64,000 nucleotides of DNA from Molossus alvarezi (Eukaryota; Chordata; Mammalia; Chiroptera; Molossidae): contig CM073895.1 in NCBI GenBank assembly GCA_037176705.1, positions 5,418,551-5,482,550 of the forward strand, given 5' to 3'. This document shows positions 34,081-45,189 of the stretch, one piece after another. Below the pieces are notes generated by a model. The model made no database searches and was not told the origin of the DNA. It saw only the letters and a program-made list of their open reading frames with translations. Made by a program: the position numbers and the translations under genes. Every line of letters starts with the position of its first letter. Within the stretch, counting starts at the first letter, position 1.

Positions 34081-34452
34081 GTTTCTGCCTTCACATTTAT
34101 ATGAATCAAAATGCGGGGAAATGAATGCTTTGAAATAACAGCAACCAGACAGCTATTTTCAGGTGTGATTTCTACCAGGAGCGCTTGTCTAGTTCACGAG
34201 TTCAGGACCCTCTCGATCAAGGTATAGAATGTCCACCAGTTTAAACTAACTCGGCGCCACTCACCTTCCCCGTAGCTCCCCTTGGGCTGAAAATGTTGGT
34301 GCCGGGATCTGGAAAACAGTATTTTGAACCCATTCGTCATCAGATCTCTTGTTTCTATCCCATGCTAGTTTTACTTAAAACATACAAAACAGAGTGTTAC
34401 TCCAGCGCGTCCAGTTTCCGGTCTTGCTGTTTCGCTCTGCAGCGACCCTTAC

Positions 34453-34524
34453 CTGAAGGCAGCTGAGCACCCCCGTTCTCTCCCCTGGGGACCTCGCAGA
34501 GGTCATTGCATCTTCCTCCACGAC
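34453..34524 (-). CDS. UTS2: UTS2 propeptide exon 3 (start uncertain)
   Basis: A consensus donor 'cttcag|gtaagg' fixes the 3' end at 34453. With acceptor 'ctgaaccgccag' (exon start 34524) the frame reads GRGGRCNDLCEVPRGENGG and AQLPS and joins exon 4 in phase. PRG aligns with human FNPRGNL. A second acceptor at 34513-34512 ('gaggaag', exon start 34511) uses another frame (DAMTSARSPGERTG) that also joins exon 4, but only from the alternative acceptor at 32493. Both solutions are open, giving precursors of about 131 or 129 residues against 124 in human. Sequence similarity is low, so RNA evidence would decide. Confidence 0.6.
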
Positions 34525-34941
34525 CTGGCGGTTCAGCGGAAAATCGTCTGTGACCCACTCCTTCTATCAAACAGTGTCTGTTAACGGTCTCCGCTGTTCT
34601 GCAGAGTGTCCCGGGCACCGTGGCGACGCTTAGAGAAATCCAGGCGTGGAGGGGACGCGGGCACACCTTGTTCTGTTGTGCTTCTCTGTGTTGCACTTTT
34701 TACAAATGGAAGGTCTGTGGCAACCCCGCGCTGAGCGCGTCTGTCGTCGGCACGATTTTTCCCGCAGCACGTGCTCACTTCCTGTCTCGCGTCACATTCA
34801 GGTCCTTCTCCCCGTACTTCAAAGGTTGTCGTTACTGTTATATGTTACGGTGATCTGTGATCAGTGATCTCTGGTGTTACTATTGGCATTGTTTTGGGTG
34901 CCACAAAACACATGCATATAAGATGGTGACTTAAATATTGA

Positions 34942-35175
34942 GCCCTGGCTGGTTTGGCTCAGCTGTTAAAGCATCAGCCCGTGGACCAGAGAGTCCCAGG
35001 TTCGGTTCCCGCTAAGGGTTGCAGTTTGTCCCTGGTCCCAGTTAGGGTCGTGTGGGTGGCGACCACTGGATGTGTCTCTCTCACATTGATGTTTCTCTCT
35101 CTCTCTCTCTTCCGCTCTCCCTCCCGCTCGATCTGAAGATAAATGCAAAAAAAAAAGGTTCCCAGGTGAGAATTA
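34942..35175 (+). mobile_element. Ves SINE in Tigger1
   Basis: 'gagccctggctggtttggctc' to 'ttcccaggtgagaatt'. Internal deletion after 'cgctaaggg'. Confidence 0.9.
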
Positions 35176-35191
35176 AAAAAAATATATAGTG

Positions 35192-35408
35192 GCCCTGGCC
35201 GGTTTGGCTCAGCGGTTAGAGTGTCGGCCTGCGGTCCGGAGAGACCCGGGTTCGGTTCCCGCTAAGGGCACGTACCTTGGTTGCAGTTTGTCCCTGGCCG
35301 TGGTTGGGTCGTGTGGGTGGCAACCACTCGATGTGTCGCTTTCACGTCGATGTTTCTCTCTCTCTCTCTCTCCCTCTCACTCTATCTGAACAAAATGTCC
35401 TCGGGTGA

Positions 35409-35410
<2 letters not shown>
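35192..35410 (+). mobile_element. Ves SINE in Tigger1
   Basis: 'ggccctggccggtttggctc' to 'cctcgggtgagg'. It runs into an (AT)n tract. Confidence 0.93.

Positions 35411-35449
<39 letters not shown>
35409..35449. repeat. (AT)n microsatellite at a Ves tail
   Basis: About 19 AT units replacing the usual A-tail of the SINE. Confidence 0.97.
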
Positions 35450-35453
<4 letters not shown>

Positions 35454-36610
35454 GGATTATGACTGCTCCGCAGACCTACTTGTTCTCGAGACACAACAAT
35501 ATTGAAATTAGGTCAGTTAATAACCCTCCAGTAGCCTCTAAGTGTTCAAGCGAAAGGAGGAGTAATGTATCTCTCATTTTAAACCAAAAGCTTGCAATGA
35601 TTAAGCTTAGGGAGGAAAGGATGTTGAAAGCTGAAATTGGCCAAAAACTAGGCCTCTTGACCCACTTAGCCAGGCTGTGAATGCAAAGGGCATGTTCTTG
35701 AAGGAACTTAGAAGTGCTACCCAGGGGGAACATCTGTAACACTTTCAACAATAATGATAACAAGTAAAAGTGCTACTCCAGTGAACACATGAATGATACG
35801 AAATTAGAGCAGCCTTGTTGCTGACTTGGAGAAACTTTTCGTGGCCTGGATAGAAGACCACACCAGCCACACATTTCCAAAGACTAATCCACAGCAAGCT
35901 CCTAACTCTCTTTAGTTCTATGAAGGCTGTCAGAGGTGATGAAGCTGCAGAAGAGAAGTTTGAAACTGGCTGAGGTTGGTTCGTGATGTTTAAGAAGAGA
36001 AGCCATCTCCATAACATCAAAGTGCAAGGTGAAGCCGCAAGTGCTGATGTAGAAGCTGCAACAAGTTATCCAGAAATCTAGCTAAGATGGTTCATGAAAG
36101 TGGCTCCACTAAACAACAGGCTTTCAGTGCAGACGGAGCAGTCTTGTATTGGGAGAAGACGCCATCTAGGATTTTCATAGAAGGCTCAAAGGAGAAGTCA
36201 GTGCCTGGCTTCAAGGCTTCAGAGGACAGGCTGACTCTCTTATTAGGGGCTAATGCGGTTATGACTTTACATTGAAGCCAATGCTCACTTACTATCCGAA
36301 AATACTACGGTCCTTAAGAATGTGCTCAGTCTCCTTTGCCTGTGCTCTAAACATGGACAACAAAGCCTGGATGACAACACATCTGTTTACAACACGGTTT
36401 ACTGAATAGTTTAAGTCCACTGTGGAGACTTGCTGCTCAGAAAAAAAAGAAAAGATTCCTTTCAAAAGATCACTGGCCATTGGTAATGCACCTACCTGTT
36501 CACCCATGAGATTTAGGTTGTTTTCATACCTGCTAACACAACATCCATTCTTCAGCCCATGGATCAAGGAGTCATTTTGTCTTTCAAGTCTCATTAAGAA
36601 ATACATTTTA

Positions 36611-36845
36611 GCCCTGGCCAGTTTTTCTCAGTGGTTAGAGCATCAGCCCACAGACCAGTGAGTCGTGGGTTCGATTACGGTCAAGGGTACGTACCCCAGA
36701 TGTGGTTCATCCCCGGCCCTGGTCAGGGTTGTGCAGGAGGCAACCAGTAGATGTGTTCCTCTCACATTGATGTTTCTCCCTCCCTCCCTCCCACTCTATC
36801 TGAAGAGAAATGGAAAAATACCCTCAGGTGAGGATTTAAAAAAAA
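36611..36845 (+). mobile_element. Ves SINE in Tigger1
   Basis: 'agccctggccagtttttctc' to 'cctcaggtgaggattt'. 'agaaatacatttta' on the left and 'agaaatatattgta' on the right flank it, a diverged duplication. Confidence 0.92.
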
Positions 36846-36954
36846 GAAAGAAATATATTGTAGAAGGTTATAGCTGCCATAGATTGTGATTCCTTTGATG
36901 GATCTGGGCAAAGTCAATTAAAACCTTCTGGAAAGGCTTCTTCATTCTTTTCTT

Positions 36955-37182
36955 TTATCCTCACCCGAGGACATTTTTCCATTTTTTGTTCAGAGCGGGA
37001 GGAGGAGAGAGAGAGAGAAACATCGATGTGAAAGGGACACATCGAGTGGCTGCCACCCACATGACCAACCAGGGCCAGGGACAAACTGCAACCGAGGTAC
37101 GTGCCCTTAGCGGGAACCGAACCCGGGTCTCTCTGGACCACAGGCTGACGCTCTAACCACTGAGCAAAACCTGCCAGGGCGG
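36955..37182 (-). mobile_element. Ves SINE in Tigger1
   Basis: 'atcctcacccgaggacattt' to 'aaacctgccagggc', flanked by 'ggcttcttcattct' and 'ggcttccccattct', a recognisable target-site duplication. Confidence 0.93.
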
Positions 37183-37437
37183 CTTCCCCATTCTCAATGA
37201 TTCATGGGAAGAGGTCAAAATATCAACATTAACAGGAGTTTGAAAGTTGATCCCAACCCTCATGGATAACTTTGAGGGGTTCAAGACTCCAGGTAGGAAG
37301 TAACTGCAGATGTAGTGGAAATAGCAAGAGAACCAGAATTAGAACTGGAGTTGGAAGATGGGACTGAATTGCTGCAGTCTTAGGTAAAACTTTACCAGAT
37401 GAGAAGTTGCTTATGGATGAGCAAAGGAAGCGGTTTC

Positions 37438-37680
37438 TTGCCCTGGCCAGCTTGGCTCAGTGGTTAGAGCATCAACCTGTGGTCTGGAGAGACCCGGGTT
37501 CGGTTCCCGCTAAGGGCACGTACCTCTGTTGCAGTTTGTCCCCGGCCCTGGTTGGGTCATGCGGGTGGCAGCCACTCGATGTGTCCCTTTCACATCGATG
37601 CTTCTCTCTCTCTCTTCCTCTCCCTCCCATTCTATCTGAACAAAAATGGAAAAAATGTCCTCGGGTGAGGATAAAAAAAA
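37438..37680 (+). mobile_element. Ves SINE in Tigger1
   Basis: 'gccctggccagcttggctc' to 'cctcgggtgaggat', flanked by 'aagcggtttcttg' and 'aagtggtttcttg' (13-bp duplication, one mismatch). Confidence 0.95.
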
Positions 37681-38289
37681 AAAGAAAGTGGTTTCTTGAG
37701 ATGGACTCTGTTCCTGGTGCAGATTCTGTGAAGATTGTTGAAATGACAACAAAGGATTTGGAATATTACATACACTGAGTTGATAAAGCAGCCGGCGGGG
37801 TTTGAGAGGACTGACTTCACTTTTTGGAGAGGTTCTCTGTGGATGAAATGCTCTCAAACAGTATCACATGCTGCAGAGAAACAGTGCGCGAAAGGACGAG
37901 CAAACCTGTCGATGCAGCAGACTGCACTTCTTGCTTTACGACATGGCCACCGCCACCCCCGCCTTCAGCAGCCACCACCCCGATCAGTCAGCAGCCATCG
38001 ACTTCGAGGCGAGACTCCTGACCAGCAAAATGATGTCAACTCACTGGAGGCTCAGAGGATGGTTGGTATTTTTAGTTAAGGCATGTACTTTGGGTGGATT
38101 TTATTTTTACATAATGCTATTGCACACTTAACAGAATACATTTTGTGTAAACATAACTTTTACATGCACTGGGCAACCAGAAATTTCATTGTATTGCGAT
38201 ACTTGCTTCATCGTTGTGGCCTGGAACCGAACCCGAGACATCTCAGAGCTGCGTGGGCCCTAAAAGCGAATGCTCTGGTGATTGCTTTG

Positions 38290-38398
38290 TGTGTGGCCAT
38301 GCTGAAGGTTCACTTGGTTATCTCATCGACTCTTCCCCACAACCCTGTGAGGTAGGTGTTTTCATCATTCCTGTTTACTAATGAAGAAACTGAGGTAC
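38290..38398 (+). mobile_element. MIR SINE remnant, split by a Ves
   Basis: 'cacaaccctgtgaggtaggtgttttcatc' and 'gaagaaactgaggtacag' match MIR. The sequence resumes after the Ves at about 38662. Confidence 0.7.
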
Positions 38399-38655
38399 AG
38401 CCCTGGCCAGTTTGGCTTAGCGGTTAGAGCATCAGCCTGCAGACCAGTGAGTCCCAGGTTCGGTTTCTGCTCAGGGCACATACCTCGGTTGAAGTTTGTC
38501 CCCCGCCCTGGTTGGGGTCGTGTGGGTGGCAACCCATCGATGTGCCTCTCTCACATCGATGTTTCTCTCTTTCTCTCTCTCTCCCTCCTTCTCCCTCCCT
38601 CTCTCCCTCCCCTCTATCTGAAGATAAATGCAAAAATGTCCTCGGGTGAGGATAA
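38399..38655 (+). mobile_element. Ves SINE inserted in MIR
   Basis: Complete copy flanked by the 13-bp duplication 'agaaactgaggta' on both sides. Confidence 0.95.
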
Positions 38656-39054
38656 ACAAAAAAAGAGACAGAAACTGAGGTAAGGACCGGTTATTTGTTT
38701 AAGATTGTAGTGAATGGGAAACCAGCATTTAAAGCTGCACTTATTGGAGACTGGCATGATACCTGCGTTCCCCCGCAAATAACAGTCTGTGCAGAAGAAG
38801 ATGCCCCGAGGTGCCAAGGAGAGCAAGCATCACGCTTGCAAGGAGTTGTGGGGGAAAGACCACAGAGGGGGCTTCATGCCAGGAAGGGACAGTGTCCGGT
38901 CATTAACTACTTAGTTTATGTAGCTAATCTTTATGTAGTTTATATAGCTCATCTTTATGTTCCAAAATAGGGCTGCACCTCGTCTAGGGGGTGAGAGGAG
39001 AGCGTCAGTTCAGTAGCGTGAAAGCAGACCAGCTGTAACCCCAGAAGGCTTTAC

Positions 39055-39162
39055 CTGCTTTGCTGAGGCCGCCAGCCGTGCCCGGCCCTGCCATCCACCG
39101 CAGCCCGCGCAGAAGGGACACTCTGTCCAGTTCGCCCCGAGCTGATCTTCTGCCTCCATCAG
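39055..39162 (-). CDS. UTS2: UTS2 propeptide exon 2
   Basis: Acceptor 'ctgtgcgcag', donor 'aagcag|gtaaag'; 108 nt, phase 1 to phase 1. It reads ADGGRRSARGELDRVSLL, then RGLRWMAGPGTAGG and LSKA. It aligns residue for residue with human APHEDARLTPEELERASLL...GDILRKA: the E-L-[DE]-R-x-S-L-L core and the final KA are kept, the rest has drifted. It lies in the inactive N-terminal propeptide, where the family normally varies. Confidence 0.85.
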
Positions 39163-40167
39163 CTGCGCACAGAGTAATGGTGGGTGTTAGTGACACAGTC
39201 CATTTTGTAGTCACACCTTCTGTTCCCTGTTGTCACCGAGGACAGCGAGGTCCTACTAGAAAAACTTCAGGGCTGAGTCGGTGGTCAGTCGTCAGGGGTA
39301 TTTGAACGGCAGCAGAAGTGCCCCAGTCCGGTCTGCAAGCCAGCGGGACAGCAGACCCAGAGGGATGGGTCTCGGTGCGACTCGACCACCAGTGTGACCT
39401 GCCACCCCCACTGCCTCGAACCAGAGGGTGGAGCCGAGCCACGGGACCAGTTCAAATCGGTTCCACTAGAAAGTGACTCTTCCTTGTTTCTGTCCACCTG
39501 CCGCTGCCTCTGGCTTGTGTGGCCCCCGGTGACATGGGGAGGAGAGTCAGGACTGGTTTTCTAAAGGACAACATCATGTTCCTCTCATTAAGCAGATAAG
39601 ATCACCGACTCACCTTTCAAGAGTCAGATCCGATTGTCATCAGACAAGAATGAGCTTTAAAGGACCCTTCAAACAACTGGACAGGAACATGTCCAAGGTG
39701 AAATGTGGTCAACCTCAGGCATATGAGGCGTATGGTGCATGAGATGCGTATGAAAAATGCAGGAAGGTACAGGGAAGGCGTGGGGGAGGGACACGAGGCC
39801 GTGGAGCCGTGGCCCCGTGGCCCCAGGCGCAGGGGCTGCTGGGAGAGCGGAGGCCGCAGGAGCCCTGAACACCTGCTCGGCTGCAGCCCTCACTGCACGA
39901 CATGAACCACCGTGAAGGCCTCTGGGCACGTTCACATGTATCTGCAGCCTGTTGATGAACGTCTATGACATGTGATCACCCTGCAAGTGTTCATGTCACG
40001 AAGGATCATGTATGGAGAAACAAATACACGAGAAAAACTCAAGCAAAAGCTCCAAGGTAAGATGCCACCTGTTGGGAATGTGAGTGAGATACTAGATTCA
40101 CTTCATCTAAAACTTTTATTTTTTATTTTTTTTAAATAATTGTTTATTTCATCTAAGTTTTTGTTGT

Positions 40168-40398
40168 TAATCCTGACTCAAGGGTATTTTTTCCATTGCA
40201 TTTTAGAGAGAGTGGGAGGGAGGGGGGAGAGAGAGAGAAACATGGATGTGAGAGAAACACATCGATTGGTTGCCTCTCGAACAACCCGGACGGGGGCCGA
40301 GGATCAAACCGAGGTACATGCCCTTGACTGGGAATCGAACCCATGACCCTTTGGTGCATGGGCCGATGCTCCAATCACTGAGCCACACCAGCCAGGGC
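40168..40398 (-). mobile_element. Ves SINE in UTS2 intron 1
   Basis: 'taatcctgactcaagggtat' to 'cacaccagccagggc'; flanked by 'tcatctaagt' direct repeats. Confidence 0.92.
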
Positions 40399-41434
40399 TC
40401 ATCTAAGTGTTTGGTTTTTTTTTTTAATCATAATAATAACATGTACATTTTTTAAGATGACAGTGCAATCTGAATATCTGTTCTTGATTTCATCTTGTGT
40501 TTTCACTGCTCTGTTTTAAACAGCAGAGGTTCATCAAGTTAACGCTCGTGTGGGGTTGGGGTGGCTGCCGTGTCCGAGCTCAGAGACTCCGGTTGGTGGA
40601 CAGTGCGTGGTGACGCGGGCTTGACCATGGTCAGAAACTGCTCGGGGGACACTGCGAGACCAGAAATGATCAGCTCAGGGCTTTAGGAGAGCTTTTCTTC
40701 ATCCTCTATTTAAAGAAAAATGTCTAAAGGAACCCAAATTAAAGACAGGACAAGATCCAGGTCAAATGTGTATGGAACCTACTACCTAAGCATCAGTCAA
40801 CTTTTTCATTTTCCTAACTAAATTAAGAGGTAAGAGCAAAATATGAATCTGCTTGACTGATCACATTTAAAACAAATTCAACTTAGACTTGAACTGAACG
40901 CAACACACCCCAGAAGGAGGAGATCCATGCACTTGGAAACCTACCACATTCCCTAGCCCCAGCTGGCCACTCTTTAAACGTCTAATACACATTTTTGTTC
41001 CAGATAACACATCAGGCGATTCCTTTTTTAACTTAAAATCATAGAGGATAAAATTAAAAATTTTAATCTACAACCAGAACGGCCAGATTCTACATTCAAC
41101 CAGTCCATTTAAAATAAACACAAAAATAATGATTTAAACTTAGTACAGTTTTTAAAGTTGAAAAACTGACCACCATCAAGAGCTGGGCTCACAGCAGCGA
41201 CGTGAAGTGAGCGATTCAACGACCTCCTTTCTGCTCGCCCCTGGGAGGGGAAGTTCGCTCCCCCGGAACCTGCGCTGCGCTGGGAGGACCCTCGAGTGTT
41301 CTCCCAGAGCGGGGGCCACTCACTGAGCAGGGCTCCCTTCAGCGAGAAATCCCACGCCATCCCTCACATTGCCGTCCAGACCCTGGCGCGAAGGCTCTTT
41401 CAAGACTCAAGTAAGGGAAGAGAATCCGTCTCAC

Positions 41435-41537
41435 CCGAGAGGCGCAGGGGCGCTCCCCTGGAGTCGAGGACCGGCAGAGAGAAGAGAGGGCTCAGGCACC
41501 CGACGAGCAGCAAACAGCAGCATGCCAGTTTATACAT
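41435..41537 (-). CDS. UTS2: UTS2 exon 1, start codon and signal peptide
   Basis: The ATG at 41537 begins MYKLACCCLLLVGCLSPLFS, a typical signal peptide with a Lys followed by a hydrophobic core. LPVLDSRGAPLRLS follows, and the exon ends at donor 'tcgg|gtgaga' in phase 1. Human prepro-urotensin II begins MYKLASCCLLFIGFLNPLLSLPLLDSR, so start and signal peptide are clear. An upstream in-frame ATG in the presumed 5'UTR was not chosen because the homology begins at MYKL and the TATA box sets a short leader. Confidence 0.95.
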
Positions 41538-41618
41538 GACGGGCAGCAGGACTCTGCCTCCTTGGCTCCCGGTGCCCAGAACTTCCAGTTTGCTCCTTCT
41601 CATTCTGTGATCGGCGAC

Positions 41619-41627
41619 TATATATAC
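41619..41627 (-). promoter_or_regulatory. UTS2: UTS2 TATA box
   Basis: A TATATATA element on the minus strand lies about 85 nt upstream of the UTS2 ATG, implying transcription start near 41590-41595 and a short leader. A TGAGGTCA motif, one base from a cAMP response element, lies 41635-41642, just upstream. The 250 nt beyond are AT-rich and free of SINEs, as expected of a proximal promoter. Activity is inferred from position. Confidence 0.65.
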
Positions 41628-41639
41628 TATCCTATGACC

Positions 41640-41940
41640 TCATACCGTTCCCTCCCCCCCGAAAAAATCAAATCAATTTATTGGCTGCGGAGGCTCAAAG
41701 GCAATCACTTTGCATTGATGTAATTTTTCAAGGTAACAACGCATAGACAATCAATTTGCTGTCTTGTGGCCTGGTGTACAGAGTAGATATTATATAAAGA
41801 AAGGACAGTTAAGTTTATACATCTGGCAGGAGGAATGACCTAGAGCAATAAATCATGAGTTAAAAGAAAGGGCCGGGCAGAGCTGAGCGCCAAGGCCAAG
41901 GCGCGGATCGCTGAGTCCCAGCCCAGGGGACACACGGTGT
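41640..41940 (-). promoter_or_regulatory. UTS2 upstream region without recognisable repeats
   Basis: AT-rich stretch immediately upstream of the TATA box, containing repeated 'tcaat' and 'attgatg'-type motifs and no Ves or L1 sequence. It is a candidate promoter-proximal regulatory region by position only. Confidence 0.3.
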
Positions 41941-42064
41941 GTCAGGAAGTGGGTGGCTTTCTTTTTCAATCTCTCGTGAGTGGATAGGTGAACTGGCGGG
42001 CCGTGTTTGGGGCTGCTATGCCTTCAGAATGACAATGAGTGGATTAGAACTCAAGACCGTTTTT

Positions 42065-42270
42065 TTTTCTTTATTGATTTTTAGAGAGAGAGGAAGGCAG
42101 AGGGAGAGAGAGATAGAAACATCGGTGAGAGAGAACATCGATTGGCCGCCTCCTGCATGCCCCCCACTGGGGATCCGGCCCACAACCCAGGCACGTGCCC
42201 TGACCGGGAGTCGAACCAGCGACCTCTCAGTGCATGGGTCTAACACAACCACTGAGCCACACCAGCCAGG
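42065..42270 (-). mobile_element. Ves SINE ('caccaagaggt' subtype)
   Basis: 'tctttattgatttttagaga' to 'gccacaccagccaggc'. Confidence 0.92.
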
Positions 42271-42719
42271 CAGGAGACCAGTTATTTAAAAGGGGGAAGA
42301 CGCGTCACAACGCAGAGCAAACACTCAGGCTCAGGCGCGTTTTGTACATACATGTGGCCTCGGGTTAAACCACACGTGCGTGGGTCTTCAGAACAGGGCG
42401 ACGATTCCTTAAAGTCGGATATTATTCACCAAGGAGGAGTGAAGACAAGCCCGAGAACCTTGCCGGTCAGTATGTCTAGAATTTCCCTGTCACACACAGC
42501 GCCCAGCCCGGTGCAAGCCCAGCCTGGGGCCGCAGCCTCCCCCGGAAGTCCTCCAGGCTGCCCTCCGCCAGCCTCGACTCCGCACAGCGCACGGGCCTTA
42601 GTCAGATCAGACCAGCTCTTTGCTCAACCCCTGTACGGACCCGAACATAATGACCAGCGATAAACATGAACACACGACCTTCGGGTAGGCAAATATTTCT
42701 TAGGACACCAACCGTGTAA

Positions 42720-43590
42720 AAAAACAACAACAAAAAAACGGATGTGTTGGACTTCATCAAAATTAGAAACATCTGTTCTTTAAAGATGCTGTTAAGAAAA
42801 TGAAAAGACCAGCCACTCCTGTGAGAAATAGTCATAAAACACGTGCCCGACACCCACGACATCCCCGGGATATTAAAAAGCAACCCACAACTCAGTAAGC
42901 CAGCAACCCACTTAAGAGAATGAGCAGCGGTTTGAAGAGATGCTTCCCAAGAGAAGGGAACCAACGAGGACTTGAAAAACGCCTCATCACTTCGTGGAAG
43001 AAATGCCAGTGAAGACCACAGTGAGGCGCTGCTGCGCACCCACCGCCGGGCTGCAGAGGCGGGACGTCCCACAGCACAACCGCTCTGGGAAACAGTTGGA
43101 CACTCTCTCATAAAGGTCAACACACACACCTGTGTAGCCCAGAAACCCCCCGCAGGTGTGCCCCCAGGTGAGATGCAGACATGCGTCTGACACACGGGTG
43201 CACAGATGTCTGCACAGCCTTGCTCATAATGGTGAAAACCTCGGAGCGACCCCAACACTCATCCACAGGTGAATCGATCACCTGTGCTCAGTCGTCACCT
43301 GGGATGCTGCCTGGCCCTGTACCATGTGCTGAGCACAATAAGCCGGACCCAGAAGAGGATGTACTGCATGATTCCGTCTCAGTGACATCCCAGAACAGAC
43401 AGATGAACGCAGTGTCAGGGAACAGGTCAGGGGACATGGCGGGTAGACTGTAGGGAGACAAGGGCACTTTCTACCTTGATCAAGGCAATGGGACCATGGA
43501 GAGATACACATTCGCTGAAACTCATCAAACTGTACACTGGAAAGGATGCATTTTATTGTATGTAAACGATACCTGGGTAAAACTGGCTGC
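42720..43590 (+). mobile_element. old L1 3' fragment, sense
   Basis: 'cttcatcaaaattagaaacatctg', 'gctgttaagaaaatgaaaagacc' and 'gatgtactgcatgattccg' are L1 3'-end phrases. Degenerate. Confidence 0.65.
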
Positions 43591-43599
43591 TTTTAAAAT

Positions 43600-44200
43600 C
43601 TCATCGACAACTGATTCCTTTCTTTACTTCTTCCAGGACGACTCGCCCCAGCCCCGGCCAGTCTGAACGCCTTTCTGGAGAATGACGGCTGATCAGGGAG
43701 GGATGATCGGAGGCCTCTGGGACGGGGACCTTGGAGCACAGAAGAGGGGAGCACACGTCTGGAGGATGCTGCAGAGGAAATCGGGGTGGAGTGGCCAGAG
43801 AGCTGGAGCAGCTCGAAGAGGAGTGTGACTGCGCCATGCCGCGGACCCCTGGGGCCGGCGGGCTGGGAACCGCCACGCGGAGCTGGGGTGGCGCGTGGAG
43901 TAGTGGCCTCGACGGGCCCCGTGGGCAGTTTCACACACGTACGTGTCTGCTGGGACGGAAGGGCGTCGTCTCCAGGCTCCCCCCTCAGCAGACATCTCTG
44001 CACCTGCAGTGCGCCAGCAGCCAGGTGGGGACCCACCGGACCAAGAGGACAGAAGGTGGCCCTGGATGGCCCGAGGACGGATGGGGCTAACAGAATCCAC
44101 TCTGATCCAGTTAAAAAAATAAAGTGTATTGGAAAGATGCAGGATAGCTTCTAGAATCCGAGGAACTGTGCAGACCTCCACCTTTCTGTGACTTGACTCC
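43600..44200. other. GC-rich unassigned stretch
   Basis: Open frames up to about 160 residues overlap on both strands, but none shows a family motif, splice structure or start context that supports a gene. I see no assignable feature here. Confidence 0.4.
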
Positions 44201-44203
44201 CCG

Positions 44204-44205
44204 CT

Positions 44206-44245
<40 letters not shown>
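44204..44245. repeat. (CT)n microsatellite
   Basis: Pure CT run of about 20 units. Confidence 0.97.
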
Positions 44246-44247
<2 letters not shown>

Positions 44248-45188
44248 CGTGGTTTCTCACCTTGCCATCTCTCTGTCCATCTCTTTCTCTTGGCAAGAAC
44301 TAGTTTTCTTTTCCACATCTGCTTGGCCCAACATGCCCCACTACCAAAATGCACCTTTGTTCCGTTTAAATGAGCAGCCCAGACACTTCACGTCAGCTTT
44401 AAATCCAATTCGCGAACTCCTAGGAGAGAGGGTCCCAGTGACCCAGCTCAGCTAGCTTTTGCTGAACTCCCCTGCAAACAGGCAGCACTTTGCAGAAGAG
44501 AGGGTTGTGGCCCCAACAGACACCCCAGTGGGGTTTAATACAGCAAGAGCCAAAATACACTTATTACCCAGTAAGCCTGCTTTCAGAATGGCCCCTAAGG
44601 AAATGACCCAGCAGAAGCAAAGGATCACCTGAAGGCATCACCTGCAGCCTTCTCTATAGCAGTGGGACAGGCTGTGAAGGCAAGTGCATGTAGGTGACAT
44701 GTGAATGAGGAGGCCAGCTTGGAGGGCAACAGGGAGTGGTGGAGACTGTGGCTAAGTGGAGAGCATAGGCTCCCTCTACAGGTAGGCGAGTACTGCCCAG
44801 CTAGAATGTTAGAAATCTGGATGTTCAGGGGCATGCAAATCCAAAATAAAAAACAACAGCTACAACAAAGTACTGTGTATTTCAAGCAAGACACATCCAC
44901 AAGCCAGGATTTAACCCCCTGACACCAATTTGGGCCTAAATACCCCAAATCAGTGTATAACTTAGTTGATTATGGAGCTTATGTAATTTTGGTAATCATG
45001 AAAATGGTAACTAAAAGTTATAGAAACTTGGAAATAAAATAACATTAAAGAATTGGAATATAAGGTAATTGACACTATGTAGAAAAAGGTGACTATTTGG
45101 ACAAGAACTGCTATGTGATATTACAAATTCAAAATAGTTGTGTTAAGGTAAATGAATTTTTTCTTAAAATGCTATTTACATAGATTAC
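44246..45188. other. unassigned AT-rich sequence
   Basis: No gene or clear repeat recognised. Some phrases near 44560-44880 ('aatggcccctaaggaaatgac') look like diverged LINE sequence. Confidence 0.3.
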
Positions 45189-45189
45189 A

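Larger units (their letters stand above)
34640..38250 (+). mobile_element. Tigger1-like (pogo/Tc1-mariner) DNA transposon, broken
   Basis: A nearly full-length Tigger copy in the UTS2 intron between exons 2 and 3. The left part has 'ttacaaatggaaggtctgtgg'. The transposase region begins near 35505 ('cctctaagtgttcaagcgaa') and runs to about 38080, followed by the 'tgtaaacataacttttacatgc' right part. The expected start ATG appears changed (gtag) and the frame is broken by shifts, stops and five Ves insertions. A fossil with no coding capacity. Confidence 0.85.

Noticed and set aside
35505..38080. Possible domesticated Tigger transposase gene
   Set aside because: Start codon altered, several shifts and stops, and five SINE insertions; no intact domain remains.
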